Below, one piece after another: positions 9,569 through 18,603 of a DNA stretch of 64,000 nucleotides (the first letter of the stretch is position 1; each line of letters opens with the position of its first letter). Both the position numbers and the translations under genes were made by a program. The stretch covers positions 1-64,000 of the forward strand of contig NZ_BCQM01000005.1 in assembly GCF_001552075.1 (NCBI RefSeq). The letters are read 5' to 3'. The DNA comes from Arthrobacter luteolus NBRC 107841 (GTDB lineage: Bacteria > Actinomycetota > Actinomycetes > Actinomycetales > Micrococcaceae). The notes below the pieces were generated by a model, which ran no database searches, was not told the origin of the DNA, and saw only the letters and a list, made by a program, of their open reading frames with translations.

Positions 9569-11137
9569 CTAAAGGACGTGTCCGGCCCGGACGCCCGTCG
9601 CCGCGCCGTCGGCCCAGACGGTTTCCCCGCCCACAACAACGTGCGTGATGCCGGTGGACAGCTGCCAGGGCTCGCTGTAGGTGGAGTGGTCCGCGACCGA
9701 TTCCGGGTCAAAGACCGTCAGGTCCGCCACCTTTCCGACGCCGATGGTTCCGCGGTCCGTCAGGCCTGCGCGGCCGGCGGGCAGCGAGGTCATCTTGCGC
9801 ACTGCCTCCTCCGGGGAAATGGTCCCGAGTTCCCGGACGTAACGGCCCAGCACCCGGGTAAAGGTTCCGAAGCTGCGCGGGTGCGGGGTTCCCGCACCGG
9901 ACTCCGTCATGATCCAGCCGTCGCTGGCGACTGAGACGAACGGATCGCGCAGCGCGGCCTCTACATCGGCGTCGGCCATTGCGTGGTTAACGATCGCCAC
10001 GGTTGCCCGGTGCTCTGCGAGGACATCCAGGGCCGCGTCTGCCGGGGAGAGTCCGGCTGCGGACGCGACGTCCGTCAGCGGGTGACCGATCCACGGCGAG
10101 TATTTCCCCTGCGGCATGCTGGCCAGGACGATTCCTGCCGGGTCGATTTCGCCTTCGAAGCGCTGTGCGAGCGCGGCGCTGATCCGCCGGCGTTCGTCCG
10201 GATCGGCGAGCCGGGCCAGCAGCGCCGGCCCGCCGCCGTCGAGGCTCCAGTCCGGAAGCCGTGAGTTGAGCGTGGTGCTGGAGGCGGTGTAGGGATACAC
10301 GTCTGCCGTGACGTCCAGGCCTTCAGCCCGGGCATCTGCCATCAGCTGCAGGGCTTCAGCGACTTTGCCGTGGTTCCGCGGACCCATGGCCTTGATGTGG
10401 GAGATTTCCAGCCGCACGCCGGTGGCCCGGGCGACGGCGATGGCTTCCGCCACGGCTTCGAGCAGGTGGTCCGTCTCATTGCGCATGTGGGTGGAGTAGA
10501 GCATCCCGCAGTCGGCGGCTGTCTGCGCCAGCGCGGTGACCTCCTCGGTGCTGGCATAGGAACACGGTGCGTAGATCAGTCCGGTGGAATAACCCCTCAC
10601 CCCCTGGGCAGCAGCCTCGCGGAGCAGGTCCTGCATCTGCTCCAGTTCGCCCGGCGCCGGTGCCCGCTGTTCGTCACCGATCACTGCCAGCCGGAGGGCG
10701 CTGTGACCCACCTGCAGCGCGGTGTTGACGGCAGGCCGGGCAGCGGCCAGGCTGCCGGCAAAACCGGAGGCGTCCTGCCAGTCCCAGGGCAGCACGGGTT
10801 CCAGGAACGACGCCGCGCTCTTCAGTGCGTCTACATCCTTCAATGGAAACGGTGAGCTCCCGCAGTTGCCGGTCAGCAGGGTGGTGACGCCCTGGCTGAT
10901 CTGGGTGAGTGCCTGCGGGTCGGTTCCCAGCGTGAAGTCCGCGTGCGAGTGCAGGTCAATGAAGCCGGGGGCCAGCACCTGTCCGCCGGCGTTGAGGACG
11001 GCGGCAGCCTGCAGGTCCGTATCGGAGACGGCGGCGATCCTGCCGCCGCGGATCCCGACGGCGCCGCGCCGGGCCGGGGCTCCGGTGCCGTCGATGATGC
11101 GTGCGTTGTTGATGGCCAGGTCAAATGTGGTGGTCAT
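9569..11137 (-). CDS. N-acyl-D-amino-acid deacylase (D-aminoacylase)
   Basis: An amidohydrolase-superfamily enzyme of 522 residues that hydrolyses N-acyl-D-amino acids to D-amino acid and carboxylate. Metal-ligand residues are visible at family positions: H63 and H65 (DLHSHAD), C92 (TGNCGSS), H217 (STHMRNE), H247 (ISHIK) and D406 (VASDGW). The Cys ligand is typical of D-aminoacylases rather than dihydropyrimidinases. The gene lies 7 bp after the permease gene and directly before the PLP decarboxylase, giving an operon that would import, deacylate and decarboxylate. Acyl-group preference is unknown. Confidence 0.9.
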   Translation of the reverse strand: MTTTFDLAINNARIIDGTGAPARRGAVGIRGGRIAAVSDTDLQAAAVLNAGGQVLAPGFIDLHSHADFTLGTDPQALTQISQGVTTLLTGNCGSSPFPLKDVDALKSAASFLEPVLPWDWQDASGFAGSLAAARPAVNTALQVGHSALRLAVIGDEQRAPAPGELEQMQDLLREAAAQGVRGYSTGLIYAPCSYASTEEVTALAQTAADCGMLYSTHMRNETDHLLEAVAEAIAVARATGVRLEISHIKAMGPRNHGKVAEALQLMADARAEGLDVTADVYPYTASSTTLNSRLPDWSLDGGGPALLARLADPDERRRISAALAQRFEGEIDPAGIVLASMPQGKYSPWIGHPLTDVASAAGLSPADAALDVLAEHRATVAIVNHAMADADVEAALRDPFVSVASDGWIMTESGAGTPHPRSFGTFTRVLGRYVRELGTISPEEAVRKMTSLPAGRAGLTDRGTIGVGKVADLTVFDPESVADHSTYSEPWQLSTGITHVVVGGETVWADGAATGVRAGHVL

Positions 11138-11144
11138 GGGGTCC

Positions 11145-12632
11145 CTATCGAGTCTGGATGAAGAGCATGATGCCGTACATCAGGCAGGCTGGGATCAGCA
11201 GCATCCAGCCGGTGATCATCATGTTCTTCAGGTTTTGGGAGCGGGCCAGTCCCATCACGCCCACCATGTTGGCGTTGGGGAACGGACCGTAGGTGTCCGC
11301 CTTCGAGGCGAAGAGCAGGATGATGATCCAGCTCGCCGGGGTGATGCCGAGGCTGGTGCCCAGGGCGCCGAAGACCTTGTGCAGCAGGACCACCTGCGCG
11401 GCGGTGGCTCCCGGCACCCCTACCCAGCCGAGCAGGGCGATCAGCACCGCGAAGACGAAGGCGGAGCTGCCGGCCAGTCCCACCTCGAAGTATCCGAGGA
11501 CGACGTCGAACGGGGCCAGCCTGTCGATGATGATGAACAGTGCCGCCAACAGCCAGAACAGGATGAACATGCTGACCATCGACGCTGCGCCCTTGTACAT
11601 CAGGGCCATGGTCTGGGTAATGCCCAGCCGTCCGGCGAGTCCGGTGGCGATGCCGATGAGGGGCAGGGCCAGCAGCGGAAAGGCGGTGCCCGCTGCCGTG
11701 ACAATGGCATAGGCAACGCTGGCAGCCAGCACCAGGGCAAACACGATGGTGGTGAAGCCGGCCCGGGCCGGCACGGCGGCGTCTTCCACTCCGGCCTCGT
11801 CTGCCTGATAGTGGTCGCCCGTGTTTTCGGTGCGCCGCTGCATCCACTGGACGATGAACGGTCCCAGTGCCAGGGACAGCAGGGCCAGCGGTCCGGCACC
11901 GTAAAGCAGGTAGTCAAGGTAGCCGACGCCGGCCGCGGACATGATGGCGACGTTTGAGCCGGCGAACGGAGCCACGGCCAGGCCGGCGCAGCCGCCAATG
12001 AACATCATCGACGCTGTGGCGGAGCGGGTGAAGCCCAGCCTGGCGGCGATCGGCAGCAGGATCGGCGCCGCAATGGCGAGTGCCCCGGCAAGGGTGCCCA
12101 GGCTGGCCACCAGCAGGCCGGTGGAGATCATCACCCCGAAGATCACGGCCACCGGGTTGTTCTCCCCGACCGCCCGCATGACTCCCCGGACGATCATGGT
12201 GGCCACACCGGTCTTTTTCAGCACCTCGCCAACGCCGGCGCCCAGCATGATGATCAGACCGATCATGGTGACCAGGTCCGCCAGGGAATCCCCCAGCAGG
12301 ACACTGAATTCCACCGGGGTGGGGTGCAGGACCAGGACGCCGGAGAGGAGCGCCACGAGCGTGGCAACCACAATGTCCATGCCGAGCAGGCAGAGAACGG
12401 CGTACAGGGCAATGGGAAGCAGGCCCCACAGCGTGGGGGCTCCCGCAGTCAGGCCGCCCACCAGGGAAGCGAGCAGTCCCGCGGCCGCCAGTGACCAGAG
12501 GAGCCGCGTCCGTGCCGGTGTATTGCCGGTACCGGCGGAGGAGGCTGCGGCAGCGCGGGAGGTCTCCGGCCCGCTGCCGTCCTGCCCCGGTGTCTGCCCC
12601 GGCGGCGGTTCAACGTGTGTCTGCGTGTTCAT
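11145..12632 (-). CDS. GntP/IT-superfamily permease
   Basis: A polytopic membrane protein of 495 residues with about 12 hydrophobic segments after a ~45-residue polar N-terminus. Features typical of GntP/CitMHS-like carriers are the early VVATLVALLSGVLVL helix, the re-entrant MLGAGVGEVLKKTG loop and a late GVPGATAAQV segment. Such carriers import organic acids with protons or sodium. As first gene of the operon with D-aminoacylase and a PLP decarboxylase, it may import the N-acyl amino acid; this is contextual. A GAAGGG ribosome-binding site precedes the ATG. It is divergent from the NarL-type regulator. Confidence 0.8.
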   Translation of the reverse strand: MNTQTHVEPPPGQTPGQDGSGPETSRAAAASSAGTGNTPARTRLLWSLAAAGLLASLVGGLTAGAPTLWGLLPIALYAVLCLLGMDIVVATLVALLSGVLVLHPTPVEFSVLLGDSLADLVTMIGLIIMLGAGVGEVLKKTGVATMIVRGVMRAVGENNPVAVIFGVMISTGLLVASLGTLAGALAIAAPILLPIAARLGFTRSATASMMFIGGCAGLAVAPFAGSNVAIMSAAGVGYLDYLLYGAGPLALLSLALGPFIVQWMQRRTENTGDHYQADEAGVEDAAVPARAGFTTIVFALVLAASVAYAIVTAAGTAFPLLALPLIGIATGLAGRLGITQTMALMYKGAASMVSMFILFWLLAALFIIIDRLAPFDVVLGYFEVGLAGSSAFVFAVLIALLGWVGVPGATAAQVVLLHKVFGALGTSLGITPASWIIILLFASKADTYGPFPNANMVGVMGLARSQNLKNMMITGWMLLIPACLMYGIMLFIQTR

Positions 12633-12883
12633 CTGAACCCTTCGTCTTTGAACCGGACCGCGGGAAGTCTGTCCGCCGGGTCCGGTATTCCTGTTACGAC
12701 GCTAAGTGGGATGCCCGGGGAAAAGATCAGTCTTAGGGGATGAGATTCCGCGTAAAAACTGCGTGCCGATTAGTGCAGGGGCGGGTCTGGGCGGAAACTT
12801 ATCCGGTGACACGTTCCACGCTCCAGACATCCGCACCGGCTCCCGGCGGTCCGCAGCGCCCCGGAATCCCGCCAGGGGAAACG

Positions 12884-13483
12884 GTGACAAAAATCCTGCT
12901 GGTGGAAGACCACCCCATTGTCCGGCTCGGTCTGCGGACCGTCCTGGAAGCGCAGCCGGACATGCAGATTACCGGCGAAACGTCGTCGGAATCCCAGGCC
13001 CTGGCAGCCGTGAAGGCGGCCCGGCCCGACGTCGTTATTCTTCCCCTGCGGTTGGGCGGGGAGCTGCGCGGCGTGGAACTCTGCCGGGAGATCAAGAACG
13101 CCCCGGATGCTCCCCATGTCCTGATCTACACGTCCTACAATTCCCGGGAAGACGCCTCTTCCGCGTACCTCTCCGGTGCCGACAGTTTCCTGCACAAGGG
13201 CGAAAAGGCGAGCCGGCTGCTGGACACCGTGCGGGCGATTGCCGCCGGACGGCGGGTCTGGATCCTGGGCACAGAGAGCTCCGAGCAGCTCGAAAGCCTG
13301 GAACAGCGGGTGCAGAAATCCCGGATCACTTCCCGCGAACGCGAAATCCTCGGCTTCATGCTGCAGCGTTTCACGAATGCGGAAATCGCCAACGAATTGT
13401 TCATTGAAATTCCCACGGTGAAGTCACATGTGAGCAGCATCCTGCAAAAACTTGGGCTCCGCAGCCGTCAGGACCTCTTCTAG
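12884..13483 (+). CDS. NarL/FixJ-type response regulator with degenerate receiver
   Basis: The ~199-residue protein has an N-terminal receiver (KILLVEDHPIVRLG) and a C-terminal LuxR-type HTH (SREREILGFMLQRFTNAEIA, then VKSHVSSILQKLGLRSR). The acidic pair E8-D9 and a conserved lysine (LHKGEKA) remain, but the phospho-acceptor position reads Pro54 (VVILPLRLGG instead of VVLLDLRMPG). No histidine kinase gene adjoins. It should therefore act without Asp phosphorylation, as known atypical regulators do. The GTG start is chosen because AGGGGA lies 5-6 bp upstream and because it opens exactly at the receiver. It is divergent from the permease/D-aminoacylase operon, its most likely target. Confidence 0.88.
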   Translation: MTKILLVEDHPIVRLGLRTVLEAQPDMQITGETSSESQALAAVKAARPDVVILPLRLGGELRGVELCREIKNAPDAPHVLIYTSYNSREDASSAYLSGADSFLHKGEKASRLLDTVRAIAAGRRVWILGTESSEQLESLEQRVQKSRITSREREILGFMLQRFTNAEIANELFIEIPTVKSHVSSILQKLGLRSRQDLF

Positions 13484-13502
13484 GGAACGCAGCGGCGTTC
13501 CC
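13483..13502. terminator. Stem-loop between convergent regulator and ABC genes
   Basis: GGGAACGC and GCGTTCCC form a perfect 8-bp stem around a 4-nt loop. It starts at the last base of the regulator stop codon and ends 4 bp before the stop of the convergent ABC ATPase gene. There is no T tract, so termination efficiency is uncertain; it could serve both strands. Confidence 0.5.
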
Positions 13503-13506
13503 TGGA

Positions 13507-14346
13507 TCAGCCCTGCGACGCTGCCTCGAACACGCGGCGCCGTTCAATCACCGTGTGCGGATCCCATCCGGGACCGGGCACCGAAGACACCAGGAGCTGG
13601 GTGTAGGCATGCTGCGGCCGGTCCAGGACAGCCTGGGTTGGCCCCTCTTCCAGGACGGATCCGCGGTACATCACCAGGACGTCATCCGTAACCCGCCGGA
13701 CCACGGCCAGGTCATGGCTGACGAACAGCAGCGCAATACCCGAGTCCTGCCGAATCTGGTTCAGCAGGTCCAGGATCTGGGCCTGAACTGAAACGTCCAG
13801 GGCCGACACTGCTTCGTCGAGTACCAGGACGGCCGGCTCCACTGCCAGTGCCCGGGCGATCGCCACCCGCTGGCGCTGGCCGCCGCTGAGCTGGTGCGGC
13901 TTCGATGCCGCGTGGCCGCTGCTCAGCCCCACCTGCTCCAGCAGGCCCTTGACCCGGCCCGGGAATTCAGCGGAGGTGCCCAGACCGTGCAGCGCCATGG
14001 CCTGGCGGAGGCACTGCTCCACTGTCAGCCGGCGGTCCAGGGAACCATAGGGGTCCTGGAACACCATCTGAACGGCCCTCGCACGGGCCAGGCGTTCGCG
14101 CCGTCCACGCGGTTTGCCGGACAGATCCTGCCCCTGGATCGTCATCGTTCCCGCATCCGGCCGTTCCAGGCCCACAAGCATGCGGGCTACCGTGGTTTTT
14201 CCGGAGCCAGACTCCCCCACCAGCCCCAGGGATTGTCCCGCGGCGAGGACAAAACTCACGTTCTCCGCAGCGACAACCGGCGGCTCATGACTGCCCATGC
14301 CAAAGCTCTTGTGCAGCCCCTGGGCCGCAAGCACCTGCTGGTTCAT
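13507..14346 (-). CDS. OppF/DppF-like oligopeptide ABC transporter ATPase
   Basis: A 279-residue ABC ATPase with Walker A GESGSGKTT, signature LSGGQRQR, Walker B VLVLDEAVSALD and switch histidine VSHDL. It is last in a six-gene operon and overlaps the preceding ATPase gene by 4 bp. The Walker B region reads DEAVS where most homologues have DEPTS, a common variation in the OppF group. Together with its partner it would power import by the two permeases upstream. A short oligopeptide-type C-terminal extension follows the nucleotide-binding domain. Confidence 0.9.
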   Translation of the reverse strand: MNQQVLAAQGLHKSFGMGSHEPPVVAAENVSFVLAAGQSLGLVGESGSGKTTVARMLVGLERPDAGTMTIQGQDLSGKPRGRRERLARARAVQMVFQDPYGSLDRRLTVEQCLRQAMALHGLGTSAEFPGRVKGLLEQVGLSSGHAASKPHQLSGGQRQRVAIARALAVEPAVLVLDEAVSALDVSVQAQILDLLNQIRQDSGIALLFVSHDLAVVRRVTDDVLVMYRGSVLEEGPTQAVLDRPQHAYTQLLVSSVPGPGWDPHTVIERRRVFEAASQG

Positions 14347-15140
14347 ACCGAGTCCTCCTTCAGGGACGTGGGTTCGCTGAGCGAGGGGACCGCGGCCAGG
14401 AGCCGGCGGGTGTACTCGTGCCCCGCGGCACCGAACAAGTCGCTGCCGGCCAGTTCCTCGACAACGGATCCCTGGTACATCACGTAAACCCGGTCGCAGT
14501 AGGCAGCGGCCAGGTGCAGGTCGTGGGTGATGAACAGGACCCCCAGTCCGCGCTTTTCCTGCAGGTCCCGCAGGATCGCCAGGACCTCGGCCTGGGTCGT
14601 TACGTCCAGGGCCGAGGTGGGTTCATCCGCAAGCAGCAGCTCCGGCTCAGTGGTCAGGGCGGCTGCGATCATCACCCGCTGCAGCATGCCGCCGGAGAGT
14701 TCATGCGGGTACTGCCGCATCCGTTTTTCCGGCTGCCGGATTCCGACGGCGTCCAGCAGGCCCAGCGCCTGCGCCGCCGCGGCCCTGCGGTCCCGGCCAT
14801 GGACGTGCACCAGCCGTTCGGTCAGGGAGTCACCGATCCGCCGGACCGGGTTCAGGGCAGCGCGGGGATCCTGATGGATCATCGCGGCAGCAGCGGTCCG
14901 GACCCTGCGGATGTCCTCGGGTGAGCCGGGCAGCACCTGCGTTCCGGCCACCGAAATACAGCCGGCCACGCTGGCGGTGCCCGGGTACAGGCGCAGCACG
15001 GCCCGGGCTGTCGTGGACTTGCCCGAACCGGATTCACCCACCAGTCCCACGACCTCCCCCGCCTTAACGCTCAGGCTGACCTGGTTTAAAATGCGTTTGC
15101 TGCCGATGGACAGATCGAGGTTCTCAATTTCCAGTAGCAT
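14343..15140 (-). CDS. OppD/DppD-like oligopeptide ABC transporter ATPase
   Basis: A 265-residue ABC ATPase: Walker A GESGSGKST, signature LSGGMLQRV, Walker B LLADEPTSALD, switch histidine ITHDLH. It is shorter than typical OppD, with only a brief C-terminal region after the nucleotide-binding domain and no clear iron-sulfur cysteine cluster. It starts 2 bp after the DppC-like permease gene and overlaps the next ATPase by 4 bp, so translational coupling is likely. It forms the heterodimeric motor with the 13.5-14.3 kb ATPase. Confidence 0.9.
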   Translation of the reverse strand: MLLEIENLDLSIGSKRILNQVSLSVKAGEVVGLVGESGSGKSTTARAVLRLYPGTASVAGCISVAGTQVLPGSPEDIRRVRTAAAAMIHQDPRAALNPVRRIGDSLTERLVHVHGRDRRAAAAQALGLLDAVGIRQPEKRMRQYPHELSGGMLQRVMIAAALTTEPELLLADEPTSALDVTTQAEVLAILRDLQEKRGLGVLFITHDLHLAAAYCDRVYVMYQGSVVEELAGSDLFGAAGHEYTRRLLAAVPSLSEPTSLKEDSV

Positions 15141-15142
15141 TT

Positions 15143-15997
15143 CTATCCCTCAAACCTGGAGTTCAGGCGGTCGGCCAAACGCACGCCGACCACGTTGACA
15201 GCAACCACCACGGCAGCGATGGCCGCGCCCGGGACCAGCGTGGGCCAGAACTGGCCCTGGATAATTCCGGCCTGTCCCTGCTGGACCATCAGGCCCCACT
15301 CCGAGCTTGGCGGCTGTGCCCCAAAGCCCAGGAAGCTGAGTGTCGCCAGGCTCATAAGCCCCTCGCCGAAGAGCACCACCAGGTAACCCAGCAGCGGTGG
15401 TGCCAGGTTCGGCACGATGTACCGGACGCAGAGCATCAAACCGCCCACACCCTGCACGCGGTAGGCATCAACATAGGGTTTGGCCATTTCCGCCAGGGCC
15501 AGGGAGCGGGTGAACTTGGCGATGACCGGTGCGTACGCCAGTGCCAGCGCGGCGATCGCCGTCAGCGGCCCCTTGCCGAACACGGCGATGACCAGCACCA
15601 CGAACAACAGCCCCGGGAAGGCGAACATCACGTCGGTGATCCGGGCCAGCAGGACGTCGATCCAGCCCCCGTTCCACGCCGCGATGGTCCCGATCGCGAC
15701 TCCGAGGATGGTGGCCAGCGTCAGAAGAACCAGCGGCCCGAGCAGGGATTCCCGTGCACCGTGGACCACCCGGGACAGCAGGTCCTGCCCCACCTGGTCG
15801 GTCCCCAGCAGATGGGCGCTGCCGGGTGCCTGCCAGATCGCAGTGAAGTCCACGGCGCCCGGCGGATAGGGTGCGATCCACGGAGCCAGCACTGCCGCCA
15901 GCACCATCAGGGCGAGGAAACCGAGGCTGACCAAGTAGGGAAGGTCGGACTTCCGGGGCAGCGCCGGGGCAGGGGCGGTCGCTTGAACGGTGCTCAT
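15143..15997 (-). CDS. DppC-like ABC transporter permease
   Basis: An inner-membrane permease of 284 residues with about six helices. It has the DppC-type N-terminal segment ending HLLGTDQVGQDLLSRVVHGA and an EAA-like coupling loop around DAYRVQGVGG. It overlaps the DppB-like gene by 4 bp and pairs with it in the translocation channel of a peptide/nickel-type importer. The stretch PPSSEWGLMVQQGQ near the C-terminus is characteristic of OppC/DppC proteins. Confidence 0.9.
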   Translation of the reverse strand: MSTVQATAPAPALPRKSDLPYLVSLGFLALMVLAAVLAPWIAPYPPGAVDFTAIWQAPGSAHLLGTDQVGQDLLSRVVHGARESLLGPLVLLTLATILGVAIGTIAAWNGGWIDVLLARITDVMFAFPGLLFVVLVIAVFGKGPLTAIAALALAYAPVIAKFTRSLALAEMAKPYVDAYRVQGVGGLMLCVRYIVPNLAPPLLGYLVVLFGEGLMSLATLSFLGFGAQPPSSEWGLMVQQGQAGIIQGQFWPTLVPGAAIAAVVVAVNVVGVRLADRLNSRFEG

Positions 15998-16944
15998 GCT
16001 TTTTTGTCCTTTGCCTTCAGCCGCGGATCGAGCAGGGGGTGGACCAGATCAACCAGTGTGGTCACCACCATGTAGGTGATGACCATGTACAGCAGCACCG
16101 CCTGCACCACCGGGAAGTCGTGTGTGTTGATCGCATCCACGAGCAGCTTGCCGACGCCGCTGATGCCGAACACGCTTTCGACGACGACGGTTCCGGCCAG
16201 CATGCTGGCCACGACCAGCGCGATCATGGTGAGGATGGGACCCCACGAGTTGCGCAGGACATGCCGGACAACGACTTTGCTTCCGGACAGGCCGAAGCTG
16301 CGGGCAGCTTCGACATGGTCCAGCGAAAACTGCTCAACCATCGATTGGCGGGTAACGCGGCTGACGATTGCCACGGCTCCCACCGCGAGTGCGCTGGCGG
16401 GAAGGATCAGGTGGTGCAGGCGGTCCGCCAGCCCCTCCCCTGCTCCCGACACCGGGAACATCCCCAGCTGGACTGCGAAAACGGAGACCAGCACCAGCCC
16501 GATGACGAAGGAGGGCACGGATGAGGCGAACGTGGTCACGGCGGTGATGGCCGAATCGGTCCGGCGTCCCTGCCGCAGGGCCGAGAGGATTCCCAGTCCA
16601 ATGCCGGCCACAATGAAGAACACCGAGGAAAGGGCCACCAGGCCCAGCGTGGCCGGCAGCCGGCTGGCCATCAGCGCAGCCACCGGCTGGTGGTACTGGA
16701 AGGAGACCCCCAGATTCCCGGTGACTGCACTGGATGCCCAGAGCCAGTACTGCACCAGCAGCGGCTGGTCCAGGTTGTACTGGGCGCGTACTTCGGCGAC
16801 CCGCTCCGGAGTGATGTTCTCCGGGTTGCCGATCAGGAAGGTCACGGGATCACCGGGGGCCGCGTACATGGCCGCGAAGATGATGAAGGAGCTCACCACC
16901 AGGGTCACGGCCATGCCCGCCAATCGATAGGCTGTGCGTTTCAT
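15994..16944 (-). CDS. DppB-like ABC transporter permease
   Basis: An inner-membrane permease of 316 residues with the DppB hallmark region AAPGDPVTFLIGNPENIT after the first helix, and about six membrane segments. The C-terminal EAA region (HVEAARSFGLSGSKVV) contacts the ATPases. It follows the solute-binding-protein gene by only 3 bp and overlaps the next permease gene by 4 bp. This order (binding protein, B, C, D, F) is that of standard peptide transporters. Confidence 0.92.
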   Translation of the reverse strand: MKRTAYRLAGMAVTLVVSSFIIFAAMYAAPGDPVTFLIGNPENITPERVAEVRAQYNLDQPLLVQYWLWASSAVTGNLGVSFQYHQPVAALMASRLPATLGLVALSSVFFIVAGIGLGILSALRQGRRTDSAITAVTTFASSVPSFVIGLVLVSVFAVQLGMFPVSGAGEGLADRLHHLILPASALAVGAVAIVSRVTRQSMVEQFSLDHVEAARSFGLSGSKVVVRHVLRNSWGPILTMIALVVASMLAGTVVVESVFGISGVGKLLVDAINTHDFPVVQAVLLYMVITYMVVTTLVDLVHPLLDPRLKAKDKKA

Positions 16945-16947
16945 GGC

Positions 16948-18603
16948 CTACTTCTTGGTGCTGCCGATGTCGGCCGCCCACGGGTAGTACAGGAACGCAG
17001 CCGACGACGGTGCTCCCGTGACTGTGTCGGCGAGCGCGAGGGTGGTGGGTGTCTGGACAACCGGGACCCATACGGCTGCTTCGACCCACTGCTCCTGGAG
17101 TCCGATCGCCAGCGCGGCGCGCGCGGCGTCATCGGTGGTGGCCTGTGCTTCCTTGACGGCCTCGTCGTACCCCTCACCGGAGAACTGCACAAAGTTCACC
17201 TTGGCGGTTGAAGCACCGTTTTTGTAGAAGCCAACGGGGTCATTCTTGGAGATGTAGTACTCATCGGAGAACAGGTCGGCCTGGGCCCGCAGTTCGGCAT
17301 CCGAGTAGAAGTCCCCGTACTGCTGGCGGGGGATGGTGATGATTTCAGCCTTCAGGCCAATCGATTCCGCTGCTGCCACCACGGCGCTGGAGACCACGTT
17401 CCGGATCGAGTCGCCGCTGTTGGCAACGATGAGTGGTTCCGCCGGTGAGCCGGCCTCTTCCACGAGCTTCCGGGCCTGCGCCAGGTCATCCTCGGAAGGG
17501 CTGGCCGGAGCGCCTGCCAGGGCGTCGTAGGCATCAGAGAAGGTTTCACGCTCATATCCCCAGGCACCGGATCCAACCGGTGTCTTCCATGGCTGGGCCA
17601 GGCCGCCGAAAGCTGCGTCAGCGATTCCCTGCCGGTTCATCGCCAGGGAAAGTGCCTGCCGGATCTTTTCGTCCTTGAGCAAACCACGCTCCGTTGCCAT
17701 CAGCGACCACACATTGGTGGCAGGACCCTGGGCAACCGTCACGTTTCCGCTCTTCTGCAGCGGAACGGCCGAGGCCGGGCTGTCCAGGTAGGCGCCCTGT
17801 GCGTCTCCGCTGGTCAGCGAATTAACGATCGCGTTTTCGTCGGCCCATTTGAAGGTGACGGAACCGGCCAGGGAGGCGTTTTCAGCGTCCCAGTAGTCCG
17901 CCGTCTTGGCCAGGGTCACACTGGAACCGGAGGTCCAGCTTTCCAACTGAAGCGGTCCTGAGCAGGCATCGGGGCTGGACGGCGTCCCGTAGGCCGCACC
18001 CTGGGCCTCCACGACCTTACGGTTCAGCACGATTCCGCCGTTGCCGGCCATCGCCTGCAGGAAGATCGCATCCCGCTGTTTGAGCGTCACGGTGATCTCG
18101 TTCTCACCGGTCATGGCCATGTCCGTGACGTTCGCGTACTCGTCGGACTCGTCAGCGCCCTCGGCCGCGTGGCGCTGCATGCTCCAAAGCACGTCCTCCG
18201 CCGTCATGGCTGTTCCGTCGTGGAAGGTGACGTCCGGGCGGAGGGTGAACACCACGGTGGTGTCGCTGGTCCACTCCGCGGCCTCGGCCAGATGCGGCAC
18301 GGTGGTCAGGTCAGGCTGCACCTGCATCAGGCGTTCGCAGACGTTGGAGAGGATGGTGTTCTCCGCCGTTCCGCTGTCGACGTCCAGGTCGAAGGTTGCC
18401 GGTTCCTGCGGCAGCATCCAGGTAACGGACTCTGTTCCGGTGGCTGCCGCCGCGGTGGTCGGGCCGAAGGGAACGCCGGTTCCGGCGGGTTCCTCCGAGG
18501 CTGGCGCCCCGGCACAGCCGGAAAGTCCCAGGGCTAGAAGGACGGTGGCGCTGAGGACGGCTTGGCGCGGGCGGATCCGGGACGGTGAAACAAACGCATT
18601 CAT
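16948..18603 (-). CDS. Oligopeptide-type ABC solute-binding lipoprotein
   Basis: A family 5 extracellular solute-binding protein of 551 residues. The signal peptide ends in a lipobox, LSGC, with Cys30 as the lipidated residue. The mature protein has the family motif ERLMQVQPDLTTVPHLAEA followed by TFHDGTAMTAEDVLWS. Ligands of this family range from peptides to nickel and glycosides, so specificity is open. Its start overlaps the stop of the C45 gene (ATGA), so intake and hydrolysis are probably co-expressed. Import of N-acylated peptides or amides is inferred from that neighbour. Confidence 0.92.
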   Translation of the reverse strand: MNAFVSPSRIRPRQAVLSATVLLALGLSGCAGAPASEEPAGTGVPFGPTTAAAATGTESVTWMLPQEPATFDLDVDSGTAENTILSNVCERLMQVQPDLTTVPHLAEAAEWTSDTTVVFTLRPDVTFHDGTAMTAEDVLWSMQRHAAEGADESDEYANVTDMAMTGENEITVTLKQRDAIFLQAMAGNGGIVLNRKVVEAQGAAYGTPSSPDACSGPLQLESWTSGSSVTLAKTADYWDAENASLAGSVTFKWADENAIVNSLTSGDAQGAYLDSPASAVPLQKSGNVTVAQGPATNVWSLMATERGLLKDEKIRQALSLAMNRQGIADAAFGGLAQPWKTPVGSGAWGYERETFSDAYDALAGAPASPSEDDLAQARKLVEEAGSPAEPLIVANSGDSIRNVVSSAVVAAAESIGLKAEIITIPRQQYGDFYSDAELRAQADLFSDEYYISKNDPVGFYKNGASTAKVNFVQFSGEGYDEAVKEAQATTDDAARAALAIGLQEQWVEAAVWVPVVQTPTTLALADTVTGAPSSAAFLYYPWAADIGSTKK

